Origin: Pseudomonadota bacterium
GTDB lineage: Bacteria; Pseudomonadota; Gammaproteobacteria; UBA5335
NCBI GenBank assembly: GCA_002862965.1
Contig: PKCW01000279.1
Span: forward strand, 1-12,712
Direction of reading: 5' to 3'
DNA: 12,712 bases
Position 1 is the stretch's first letter. The number at the start of each line of letters is the position of its first letter. The notes under the pieces are model-generated. The model was not told where the DNA came from, did not search any database, and worked only from the letters and a program-made list of their open reading frames with translations. Position numbers and translations under genes: made by a program. This document shows positions 1 through 6,496 of this stretch, piece after piece.

Positions 1-1
1 C

Positions 2-418
2 CCCAGCGCCGCCGGGATTCGGGGCGCAGACCTGGCGCAGCAATCCTGCCCGGGGCCGCTGGCCGTTCTGGTGCTGCATGGCGAACGGGACCGCCTCTTC
101 CCGGGCTACGGTCGGGAAGCCGCCCAGTGGTGGGCCCAGTGCAACGCCGATGGTGCAGAACCCAAGGCCATGCCAGAGGGCTGTCTCAGCTGGCGAGGAC
201 CGGCGGGGAACGCAGAGACACGCTATTGCCCGCATCGAGGAAGACATCTCGACTGGCCGGGCCGCAACGACGCCCTGCTGGCGTTTGCACGCACAGCCAT
301 ACGGGCGGCGCATCGACCCGAATTGGACGAAATCGATCGGTCCCGACTACCGGCGGCGCAACAGCATCAGCACGCCGATCAGGGATATCCCCAGCCCACC
401 GGCGAAAGCGCCCCATAG
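2..418 (+). CDS. Alpha/beta hydrolase, PHB-depolymerase-like esterase, C-terminal part
   Basis: This is the 3' end of a gene that begins before the window; the frame is open from base 2 to a stop at 416-418. The peptide has a strand followed by HGERDRLFP, which looks like the alpha/beta-hydrolase block carrying the catalytic Asp. About 48 residues later HRGRHLDWPG resembles the terminal catalytic His block (GGHxWPG-like) of the poly(3-hydroxybutyrate) depolymerase / LpqC esterase group. Cysteines at CNADG, GCLSW and YCPH would suit the disulfides of an exported esterase. The last 40 or so residues are low-complexity, Gln/His/Pro-rich and run antisense over the end of the cupredoxin gene, so this tail may be unconserved or the result of a frame change. 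The nucleophile Ser lies outside the window. Hydrolase fold is fairly sure; the substrate is not known. Confidence 0.6.
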   Translation, partial: PSAAGIRGADLAQQSCPGPLAVLVLHGERDRLFPGYGREAAQWWAQCNADGAEPKAMPEGCLSWRGPAGNAETRYCPHRGRHLDWPGRNDALLAFARTAIRAAHRPELDEIDRSRLPAAQQHQHADQGYPQPTGESAP

Positions 419-1132
419 CACCAATGGGTCGGTGTACCAGTCATGGCGGAAATTGCGCGTCACCCCGGGCACGCTCGGCAGCGCAAGGCCGCCACGTCCG
501 ACCACGAGCTGTGCTTTCATCCCTTTTTCCATATGCTGGGCCAGGTCGCAGTGGACGAGATAGGTTCGGTCGTCGCTCGGGACGATGAAAGTGCCCTGCT
601 TGGTCGCCCCGCCTGCGGCCTCGAGATGGAACATGCCTTGCGGGTACAGGTACTTCGGCAACTGATGCACCATGAACTGGTGGCGCACCTCGTCCTCGTT
701 GATGAACGTCACCGTGATCCGGCTGCAGGGCTCGACGCGAAATTCGTGCTGGCTCATGCCGAAGATGGTGCCGTTGTAGGACTCGGCATATTGCGTTCCG
801 GCACGAACTTCGAAGGCATAGTCGCGGCTGATGCTGCGGCAGTCCTCCGGCAACGTATCCTCATTCCAATTCATGACCATGCCCTCGTCGTCGAGGGTCA
901 TCTTGTGTCCCGCATGCCCGCCGTGGCCCGAGTGGTCCATCTGCGAGTGGTCCATCTGCGAGTGGTCCATCTGCGAGTGGTCCATCTGCGAGTGGTCCAT
1001 CTGCGAGTGGTCCATCTGCGAATGGTCCGTAGCGGCTGGCGCGTTCTCGTTCTCCGCAGCGAAAGTCGTTCCGCAGAGCAACACCGCCAGCCCGCAAACC
1101 CACACAGATTTCAGACAACGATGTTTGCGCAT
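347..1132 (-). CDS. Exported, membrane-anchored cupredoxin with DHSQM repeats
   Basis: The 261-residue product has a signal peptide (about 1-25, ending TTFAA), a His/Met tract of six DHSQM units at 36-65 followed by DHSGHGGHAGHKM, a single cupredoxin domain (about 100-212), and a C-terminal membrane helix (about 237-258) ending RRR. Type-1 copper ligands are visible: H151 (EVRHQF), C195 (VHCD), H200 (AQHM) and M205 (KGM), in the C-x4-H-x4-M spacing of blue copper proteins. The His/Met tract resembles copper-scavenging tails of periplasmic copper proteins. It starts 4 bp after the multicopper oxidase stop, and its AGGAG lies inside that gene, so translation is probably coupled. Likely role: electron carrier or copper donor at the outer face of the inner membrane, serving the oxidase or the monooxygenase. 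The fold and copper site are seen; the partner is inferred. Confidence 0.88.
   Translation of the reverse strand: MRKHRCLKSVWVCGLAVLLCGTTFAAENENAPAATDHSQMDHSQMDHSQMDHSQMDHSQMDHSQMDHSGHGGHAGHKMTLDDEGMVMNWNEDTLPEDCRSISRDYAFEVRAGTQYAESYNGTIFGMSQHEFRVEPCSRITVTFINEDEVRHQFMVHQLPKYLYPQGMFHLEAAGGATKQGTFIVPSDDRTYLVHCDLAQHMEKGMKAQLVVGRGGLALPSVPGVTRNFRHDWYTDPLVLWGAFAGGLGISLIGVLMLLRRR
929..1027 (-). repeat. 15-bp tandem repeat encoding DHSQM, six copies plus a partial one
   Basis: In-frame tandem array inside the cupredoxin gene. On the plus strand the unit reads cgagtggtccatctg and is nearly identical in every copy; the copy nearest the signal peptide has gaatgg instead of gagtgg. A seventh unit begins (DHS) and then passes into the Gly/His segment DHSGHGGHAGHKM. 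Such exact repeats can gain or lose units by slippage without breaking the frame, which would change the number of His/Met copper sites. Confidence 0.93.
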
Positions 1133-1136
1133 GACG

Positions 1137-2933
1137 TCAGACTCCTGCCGATGCAGCGCGCGGCCGCCGCAGCAAGGCGATCAGTACCGCCAGCCACCCC
1201 CCCGCGACGCCGCCCAGCAACAGGAACCGGATCGTTTCGCGCGAACTGCCGGTGACGTCCGCCAGACGGTTCAGCGGGTCATAGTCGACCCACACCGGAA
1301 CCTCCCGGCGATAGAACTCCGGCGTGAAGAATTTCTTCCACTCCACGCCCTGGACCTTGGGAAAGCCGTTCTCGCCCAGATAGTCCTCATAGACGATGGC
1401 GGTGATGCTGCCACCCGGATAAATCCCGGCGGTCGTTTGTGCGACTTCCTGATGGTCATGCATGAGCCAGATGCCGGGCCCATAGCTGTGCAAGCCGTCG
1501 TCGGTGGTATCGAGTTCGACGTCCACCCGTTCCGCCGAGTTGAGCGCAATCACATCGCGGATGACGCGTGCAGCCGGCGGAACGGCAATGCCGTCGAGAT
1601 GGGTGATGGTGAATTTGTGGCCATGAGGATGCACCGGCACGGTCTTGTTGCCGCCGTTGAGCATGCGCAACTTCACCTTCTCCTTGGCGCCGACCACGAT
1701 CAGGGATTCCCGCATCGTGTACGGGAAAGAACGGCCGTTGAGCAGGAAGTAGCTCGGGTCGTCCTGGGTGATGTCCCAGCGCCGATGCGCATCACGGATG
1801 ATCAGCCGCGGATCGATGCGGCTCTGGATGACATCGCTCAGACCCTTGTAGAGATCCTCGTAGTGCAGGTCATACTCGCGGTCGAATTTCTCGCGTACGG
1901 CCACCGAGGGATGCCGCACCTGGCCGTCCCCGATATTGAGTGTCTGCACCCAGTTATTGGGCCGGTTTTCCTCGACGACGAACAAGCCCTGCATCCCCAT
2001 CAGAATGTGGATATTGGCCTGCACATGGCAGTGGTAAAACATGGTGCCGGCCACGCGCGGCTGAATGAAGTACGTGTGGGCTCGGGCGGGCATCGACGGC
2101 AGCTCGCTCGTTTCGGCGACGCCGTCGTTGCCCAGCGGCGTCACGCTCCGTTCATGCGCAGCGACGTTTTGCCCCTGCCCGTGAACCTCATGTTCCGACA
2201 TGCTCTCTTCATGCGGCATGCCGTGATCCTGGGCAAAGGAATGATCCACGCCGTGCAGATGGATCGTATGCGGCATGTAGTGGGTGTTTTCGAGCGTGAT
2301 GTAGACCTTGTCGCCCTGCTCCACCCGGATGGCGGGACTCGGCGCCCGCAGCAAGGGGTTGGCTTTCACCGACTCGAAGTTTTCGGTGGACATGCCCACC
2401 GATTTGGGCGTGAACACCCAAAGCCCCGGTCGGATGCCCGGCGCGATCTCGTATTGCGTCATCGGATCCGGGCGGTCCGGCGAGCTGCCGTTGAGTTCGG
2501 TCACCTCGAGGCGGATGTGCACTTCGTCCGGATCACCGTCGCCATCCAGATCGCGGCCCATCACCACGGCGTCCGGGGTCAACCCGGACTGCATCAAGGT
2601 TGCGGCCGACACATTGTTGGTGCCCTTGACGGCCGCAGCGACGAGATAGGGATTGTCCGCAATGCAGTTCGGTGACGGCGCGATCTCGACGCCGTCGATG
2701 ACCTGCCCCTTGCGCCAGCCGAACGCATCCTCCGGGCAATACGCCTCGGCGGTCAAATCCGGACCCTGATCGCTCCCGGGCCGATCACTGTAGTCGCCGG
2801 GACCGAACCACTGGTACCACTGCACCTGCCAGGACAGCGGGTACCACTGCCGCGGCACGAGAAGGGCGCCGCATACCGTCAGGACCCCGAAAACCACCCA
2901 CAGCGCACGTGATTGCATGAAAGCCCGCCCCAT
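1137..2933 (-). CDS. Multicopper oxidase, exported and membrane-anchored
   Basis: From ATG 2933 the product is 598 residues. It has an N-terminal hydrophobic signal/anchor (about 9-27) and a C-terminal helix (about 563-582) before basic residues. Copper motifs are HLHG (225-228), HCH (301-303) followed by H308 and M314, HPHGH (435-439) and HDH (492-494). The first half holds a type-1 set (His, Cys, His, Met). In the second half the Cys of the usual HCH is Asp and the first His of HPxHxHGH is Val, so the type-1 site there is gone while the bridging type-2/3 histidines remain. This is the two-domain arrangement with blue copper in domain 1. DLDGDGDPDE (about 128-137) looks like a calcium loop, and the stretch between HLHG and HCH is His/Met-rich. 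Start is uncertain: GTG 2957 and ATG 2918 are alternatives, and no strong Shine-Dalgarno decides. Likely oxidises copper(I) or a cupredoxin. Confidence 0.88.
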   Translation of the reverse strand: MGRAFMQSRALWVVFGVLTVCGALLVPRQWYPLSWQVQWYQWFGPGDYSDRPGSDQGPDLTAEAYCPEDAFGWRKGQVIDGVEIAPSPNCIADNPYLVAAAVKGTNNVSAATLMQSGLTPDAVVMGRDLDGDGDPDEVHIRLEVTELNGSSPDRPDPMTQYEIAPGIRPGLWVFTPKSVGMSTENFESVKANPLLRAPSPAIRVEQGDKVYITLENTHYMPHTIHLHGVDHSFAQDHGMPHEESMSEHEVHGQGQNVAAHERSVTPLGNDGVAETSELPSMPARAHTYFIQPRVAGTMFYHCHVQANIHILMGMQGLFVVEENRPNNWVQTLNIGDGQVRHPSVAVREKFDREYDLHYEDLYKGLSDVIQSRIDPRLIIRDAHRRWDITQDDPSYFLLNGRSFPYTMRESLIVVGAKEKVKLRMLNGGNKTVPVHPHGHKFTITHLDGIAVPPAARVIRDVIALNSAERVDVELDTTDDGLHSYGPGIWLMHDHQEVAQTTAGIYPGGSITAIVYEDYLGENGFPKVQGVEWKKFFTPEFYRREVPVWVDYDPLNRLADVTGSSRETIRFLLLGGVAGGWLAVLIALLRRPRAASAGV

Positions 2934-3072
2934 TGTTCCGCCGATATTCGAGACCACCCGCTTCGTTCCAGAGCGTTACGCCTCCAACTTTGGCGGGTCG
3001 CCTGAAGATCTGGAGTCTCAAGAACCGGGATCCAGCGACACTCCGCTCAGCCGATGGACCGATCCTTGGCCT

Positions 3073-3088
3073 CCAGGATTGATCCTGG
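3073..3088. other. Short perfect hairpin between the small exported gene and the oxidase
   Basis: CCAGGA-TTGA-TCCTGG forms a 6-bp stem with a four-base loop, 30 bp after the stop at 3119 on the minus strand. No T-run follows on the minus strand, so it is a poor intrinsic terminator; it could be an RNA processing or stability element. The 185-bp space leaves open whether the oxidase and cupredoxin share a transcript with the monooxygenase. Confidence 0.3.
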
Positions 3089-3118
3089 TGTCACAACGCC
3101 ATCTCGGGGTGGACGAAA

Positions 3119-3736
3119 TTACTTGCGCATGGCACGCGTGATGAAGAAAGCCGCCGCAGCCCCGACCAATACCAGGATTGCGCCGATGCGGGTGACTATC
3201 GGGCCCCAGCGAAAGATGCCCACGGCAAACGGAAACACGGAAATGTATTCCTTGCCGGTTTCGGGATGACGCGCGGTCACGATGCCGATGAAGTGCCCCT
3301 TTTCCGGAAAGGTATGCGTGACATTGAAGGTGCCCGTGGCCAGCACCTCGGGCGCCCGGTAATAGAGCGTCGCCCGCTCGATGTCTTCCTTGCTTCCCAG
3401 ATCGTCGTAGGTCGCCCGAATGCCGACGTTGTTCACGTCACGGATGATGCGAAAATCGACCTGCATGCGCCGCAGTTCATCGTTGATGAAATCGATCGCG
3501 AAAATGGCGCGCCCGGTGTCCGGAATGTCTTCACAGAACTCCTGGGTGGCGCGCCGATCCGGGATATAGCCGGTGAAGTGCGCCCGATAGGGACCGACCT
3601 GCATGATGCACATGTCGTCCTCGATGGACACACCGCCGTGTCCCCAAGCCGCACCTGACATCAACAGCAGGCACAGGGTCATCGACCAGAAAGCGCGTCC
3701 GGTGAAGCGGATAGAGGCCAAGCCAGAATTCATCAT
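3119..3736 (-). CDS. Exported, C-terminally anchored protein of unknown family in the CuMMO cluster
   Basis: From ATG 3736 (GGAGG 8 bases upstream) the product is 205 residues: signal peptide about 1-32 ending GAAWG, a soluble domain of about 145 residues rich in predicted beta strands, and one C-terminal helix (about 179-199) followed by RAMRK. A plausible signal-peptidase cut after AWG leaves a mature protein starting His-Gly (H33). This parallels the HG mature start of PmoB in the neighbouring gene, where the N-terminal His binds copper. The domain has two cysteines, C43 in DDMCIM and C68 in EFCEDI, both beside acidic or Met residues. I do not recognise the family. The layout (signal, periplasmic domain, one C-terminal helix) is like PmoD, the accessory copper protein of methanotroph clusters, but I cannot claim homology. 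An upstream in-frame ATG at 3775 is less likely because the downstream one has the better ribosome site. Confidence 0.82.
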   Translation of the reverse strand: MMNSGLASIRFTGRAFWSMTLCLLLMSGAAWGHGGVSIEDDMCIMQVGPYRAHFTGYIPDRRATQEFCEDIPDTGRAIFAIDFINDELRRMQVDFRIIRDVNNVGIRATYDDLGSKEDIERATLYYRAPEVLATGTFNVTHTFPEKGHFIGIVTARHPETGKEYISVFPFAVGIFRWGPIVTRIGAILVLVGAAAAFFITRAMRK

Positions 3737-3780
3737 GTCGCCCTCCGTCTTGACGGCATTGTTCTCATGTATCAAAGGCC

Positions 3781-3808
3781 GGCGACGCCGCTTGAAGCGC
3801 GCATCGCC
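3781..3808. other. Stem-loop between the PmoB-like gene and the small exported gene
   Basis: Outer arms GGCGA/TCGCC enclose an inner CGCTT-G-AAGCG stem, with a small internal bulge. It lies in the 92-bp space after the PmoB-like stop. There is no adjacent T-run, so it may mark transcript processing or differential stability and not termination. Confidence 0.35.
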
Positions 3809-3828
3809 AGCCTTGATGGGTTACGGAA

Positions 3829-5088
3829 TCAACCGAAGGACGGAATCATCGGTCCCTGAATTTCGTTCAGGTAGCGCGTGCCTTGGTCGTCATAGAACAT
3901 CAGCAATGCCGCGAAACGACCGTCCGGCTCATTGATGAGGCTGACCAGTCGATAGGTCTCCCACAGCGCGTCATCGGCGTAGATCGTGATGGTGCGCGTC
4001 TCGCCGGGCTTGATCGGCGCGCTTTCCACGCGCAGACCGGACGATGCCACAAGATCGTGCTCGTCCTGCGGCTTGATGTCGAACATCTTGGCATTGATGA
4101 AGCGGATATTGGCGGCGCTGAACTCGCCCACCTGCACCGGCCGTTCGCCGCGGTTGGTGACCGTCATCTCGACCTGGAAGCTGCGGCCGGGAATGCGATA
4201 GGTCGCTTTGTTGACTTCAACCTCGACCTTCTGCGGCGGCATCGGCAACGGCTCGACTTCGACCTTGCCCGTCTGCAGCACGGCCGTGATGGGGTACTTG
4301 TAGTTCGCCCAGAAGAAGCCGCCGGCAATCACCAGCATGACGAAACCGACGAACAGCACCGACACGATCATGTCCGGGATGGTGATGAGCTGGTTGGCCT
4401 GGTCGTCACCGAGATCCTGCACCTTGATGTAGCGGGGCATGATGACCGGCAGCTTGCGGAACCACCACGCCATCCAGGCAATGCCGATCACGAACCACAG
4501 CGCATTCCACCAGAGGATGGTCGACAGCGCGTAGGTTTCGGGGTTGATGGTTTCCCCGGTCATGGTGGTGATGGTGTGCTGGAAGTCCTTCTGATCCCCG
4601 GTCACCTCGACCCAGAACGCTGGCCCGATGATGGGACCGGCGCCCTCGACGCTGATCACCGGATGGACATGATACCGACCCGGCGCGCGCCCCTTGAGCA
4701 CGACTTCGTACTCATAGGTTTCGCCCAGGTGGAAGCGGGTGGAGCGGATCATGGCCACCCCATTGACCCGGGAATCGACGCGGACGAAGGCCGGGCCCGG
4801 CACGCCGATGTTCAGGAACGCGGTTTCCTCGACCGATCGGATATGCTCCGGCCAGGACTTGGACGGCATGAAACGCCCCGACACCCGGATCGTTTCATTC
4901 ACCGCGATCTTGCGCGGCTGAATGTCGGTATCGAACCAATGCATGGTCCGCATGCGCAGACTGGCTTGTTGCGCGCGCTCGCCATGCGCCTCTGCGGCGG
5001 GGCTGTAGAGGGGCCCGGCCAGCGTGATCAAGAGCGCGAGTGCCAAGGCGCCCCAACGGTCCAACCTGATGTGTCTGATCGTCTTCAT
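3829..5088 (-). CDS. pmoB: Copper membrane monooxygenase subunit B (PmoB/AmoB type)
   Basis: The product is 419 residues, the usual length for PmoB/AmoB. A signal peptide ends PAAEA, and the mature protein begins HGER, the family's N-terminal His (H35). Two more histidines in YHVHP (H140, H142) fall at the spacing of the M. capsulatus PmoB dicopper-site ligands (33, 137, 139). RMRTMHWFD keeps the equivalent of His48 (H50), but the residue matching His72 is Met (GRFMPS). Family blocks PGPAF, GGPIIGP-like GAGPIIGP and TGETIN are present. Two membrane helices (about 190-209 and 239-262) separate the N-terminal cupredoxin-like domain from the C-terminal one. Start ATG 5088 is chosen; in-frame TTG 5100 is possible, and neither has a well-spaced Shine-Dalgarno. 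With the A subunit upstream this is a CuMMO; the substrate (alkane, alkene, methane or ammonia) cannot be read. The symbol names the family, not proven methane use. Confidence 0.93.
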   Translation of the reverse strand: MKTIRHIRLDRWGALALALLITLAGPLYSPAAEAHGERAQQASLRMRTMHWFDTDIQPRKIAVNETIRVSGRFMPSKSWPEHIRSVEETAFLNIGVPGPAFVRVDSRVNGVAMIRSTRFHLGETYEYEVVLKGRAPGRYHVHPVISVEGAGPIIGPAFWVEVTGDQKDFQHTITTMTGETINPETYALSTILWWNALWFVIGIAWMAWWFRKLPVIMPRYIKVQDLGDDQANQLITIPDMIVSVLFVGFVMLVIAGGFFWANYKYPITAVLQTGKVEVEPLPMPPQKVEVEVNKATYRIPGRSFQVEMTVTNRGERPVQVGEFSAANIRFINAKMFDIKPQDEHDLVASSGLRVESAPIKPGETRTITIYADDALWETYRLVSLINEPDGRFAALLMFYDDQGTRYLNEIQGPMIPSFG

Positions 5089-5092
5089 AATG

Positions 5093-5174
5093 TTCGGCAA
5101 TCCCCGAATGAACGGATCGCAGTCATTGGATCCGTTGTCCTTTCAAGATTTCACAGGCTGCGCGCGAGGCGCGC
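5093..5174. promoter_or_regulatory. Three stem-loops in the pmoA-pmoB spacer
   Basis: The 132-bp spacer contains three perfect inverted repeats. In minus-strand order they are GCGCGC-3 nt-GCGCGC (5160-5174), AACGGATC-10 nt-GATCCGTT (5111-5136), and TTCGG-6 nt-CCGAA (5093-5108). The last ends only 4 bases before the chosen ATG of the PmoB-like gene and takes in the only purine-rich run there (cgggga), so it could mask the ribosome site. None is followed by a T-run. Function as a processing site, a stability element or a translational control is inferred. Confidence 0.45.
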
Positions 5175-5220
5175 CACCCAGTTCATCCAACCCTTCGGCA
5201 ACCCGGCCGTCGCGCCCACC

Positions 5221-6018
5221 TCAGATCAGGCGGGTCAGCCACCGGTTCTGTGTCAGCAACGAGCCGATCCACACCCACAGGTAGTAGTTCAGGAGGGTGA
5301 CGAAGCCCGCAAAGAATGCCGTGAGCGGCGTGACCGCTTCACCGAAGGTGCGCAAGGTCGACTCCTCGATGATGCGGACGTACTCCGGAATGGCCGTGCG
5401 GATATATTGGTAGCCCATCAGGTCCGCCACGGTCACGAGGTAGCCGTTGTATTCCACGGGGACATGGAAGGGCGCCATGGTGATCCAGTTCAGCGGGTAG
5501 AGCACGATCGCGAACAGGAAAGCACCGACCAGGCCAGTGACGAAGAAGCTGCGGCTGAGCGCGAGCGTGCAATCCAGCAGGATTCCCATGCCGATGAAGG
5601 TCGAGGGTGCGACGAAGTTCATCGGAAAATTGGCGAAGACATGGAAGTTCATGTAGCGGCTGACCCAGACGCCGAACATGTAGCCCAGGATCATCGCCGT
5701 CGCCCCGATGGGCAACCGGAATCGCTTCCAGAAGAAGTAGTTGAAGATCGCAGCCGGAATGATCAGCGAAAACGGCGTCACCAACGGCCAATAGCGGCGA
5801 TCACGCCAATCCTGCCAGTAGTCCCAGTCGCCCACCGTCAAGGCGATGAGGAACACCGTGACGCCGCCGATCAGAATCGAGAAGATCGGAATCAGGGTGT
5901 AGTCGATGTTCTTCCAGGCCGCCATCTGCTCCTGGACATTGCGCACGGCCGACTTCGTCGGCGGGCCTGCGGTGTCCGGCGCCGCCCCCGTGCCATATGC
6001 TCCCGTCGTGGTATTCAT
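5221..6018 (-). CDS. pmoA: Copper membrane monooxygenase subunit A (PmoA/AmoA type)
   Basis: The product is 265 residues with about six hydrophobic helices. Conserved PmoA/AmoA blocks appear in order: GDWDYWQDWRDRRYWP (63-78), a GATxxxLGxxxGxWxxRYxNF block (105-125), NFVAPS (134-139), YPLNW (174-178), HVPVEYNG (185-192), and YIRTAIPEYVRIIEE running into LRTFG (205-226). The match is to the A subunit, not to PmoC. ATG 6018 is preceded by GGAG (10-base gap) and GAAGGAA; an in-frame start at 6117 would add 33 polar residues that the family lacks. The N-terminal tail (about 1-38) is longer than in methanotroph PmoA, and several residues differ from canonical PmoA and AmoA, which fits the divergent hydrocarbon-oxidising CuMMO lineages. 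It heads the cluster after a long leader. PmoC, which normally sits beside A, is not found in the window. Confidence 0.93.
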   Translation of the reverse strand: MNTTTGAYGTGAAPDTAGPPTKSAVRNVQEQMAAWKNIDYTLIPIFSILIGGVTVFLIALTVGDWDYWQDWRDRRYWPLVTPFSLIIPAAIFNYFFWKRFRLPIGATAMILGYMFGVWVSRYMNFHVFANFPMNFVAPSTFIGMGILLDCTLALSRSFFVTGLVGAFLFAIVLYPLNWITMAPFHVPVEYNGYLVTVADLMGYQYIRTAIPEYVRIIEESTLRTFGEAVTPLTAFFAGFVTLLNYYLWVWIGSLLTQNRWLTRLI

Positions 6019-6274
6019 TTCCTTCGAACTCCAGTTGCCGCTAAAAATGTCGGAATTCCCGCGCCTTCCGTGGACCTGATCGACTGTTCGACCAGTCGGC
6101 GGTGGCCACACATTCACGCATGATCAGGGTCGATCCAGTGGAAGTCTGAAGTGAGCGATCCGCTCGACCGGAGGACTGCCTGATCATTCAGCCGAATGTT
6201 ATTGTTTTTATCAATACTTGCCGGAAGGTTGGGGGCGCTCCCGTCCACCTTCCGCCTGAGGCGATAACGGCACA

Positions 6275-6303
6275 AATTTAAATGAATCGGCCGCTCCACA
6301 CAA
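6275..6303 (-). promoter_or_regulatory. Candidate sigma-70-like promoter for the CuMMO cluster
   Basis: On the minus strand TTGTGT (6298-6303) and TAAATT (6275-6280) are separated by exactly 17 bases, matching 3/6 and 4/6 of the consensus. If used, the transcript would carry a leader of about 250 nt before the PmoA-like ATG. The match is weak and based on inspection only. Confidence 0.25.
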
Positions 6304-6307
6304 TCCC

Positions 6308-6321
6308 TGAACAGACGTTCA
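6308..6321. promoter_or_regulatory. Perfect palindrome TGAAC-N4-GTTCA, possible operator
   Basis: TGAACAGACGTTCA is a perfect 5-bp inverted repeat with a four-base spacer, 4 bases upstream of the candidate -35 element, where an activator would sit. The core GAAC-N4-GTTC equals the Gram-positive SOS box, but nothing else here suggests SOS control. The protein that binds it is unknown. Confidence 0.3.
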
Positions 6322-6480
6322 ATGGGGAGACGAAATTCTACTCCCATAGCGTCCGCCAATGAACCCCATCGGGGATGTCAGTCTACGCAGCAGGCCGCGG
6401 CGCGGCCCATGACTGAAATCAAGATCCGGCGCTGGGAAGCCCGGATGACGCGCAACGCCGGGCGCCGACCGATCGAGACG

Positions 6481-6496
6481 GACCGCCTACGCGGTC
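6481..6496 (-). terminator. Hairpin after the alpha/beta hydrolase gene
   Basis: GACCGC-CTAC-GCGGTC lies 7 bases beyond the hydrolase stop codon. The stem is GC-rich with a four-base loop, but no T-run follows on the minus strand, so it is a weak intrinsic terminator candidate. Termination here would separate this unit from the CuMMO cluster. Confidence 0.3.

Noticed and set aside
929..1027. Regular repeats that might suggest a CRISPR array
   Set aside because: The unit is 15 bp with no spacers, is in frame inside a cupredoxin gene, and encodes a His/Met tract.
831..2675. Long plus-strand open frame (614 codons) opposite the oxidase and cupredoxin genes
   Set aside because: It mirrors clear minus-strand genes with copper motifs; its composition is that of an antisense shadow in GC-rich DNA, with no family motif.
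3119..3736. The small exported protein as a diverged PmoC
   Set aside because: PmoC has five or six membrane helices; this protein has only a signal peptide and one C-terminal helix around a soluble domain.
6019..6117. Upstream start at 6117 for the PmoA-like protein
   Set aside because: The extra 33 residues are polar and unlike the family, and ATG 6018 has GGAG and GAAGGAA just before it.
3883..6123. Plus-strand open frame of 746 codons opposite the CuMMO A and B genes
   Set aside because: The antisense product is full of Arg/His/Asp/Gln with no domain pattern, while the minus strand encodes conserved PmoA and PmoB blocks.
6308..6321. GAAC-N4-GTTC as a LexA SOS box
   Set aside because: It matches the Gram-positive box only, there is no SOS gene next to it, and one palindrome in a promoter region is weak evidence; kept only as an unnamed operator candidate.
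6114..6359. 81-codon minus-strand open frame in the leader of the CuMMO cluster
   Set aside because: No good ribosome site, no recognisable motif, and it covers the AT-rich control region; more likely chance.
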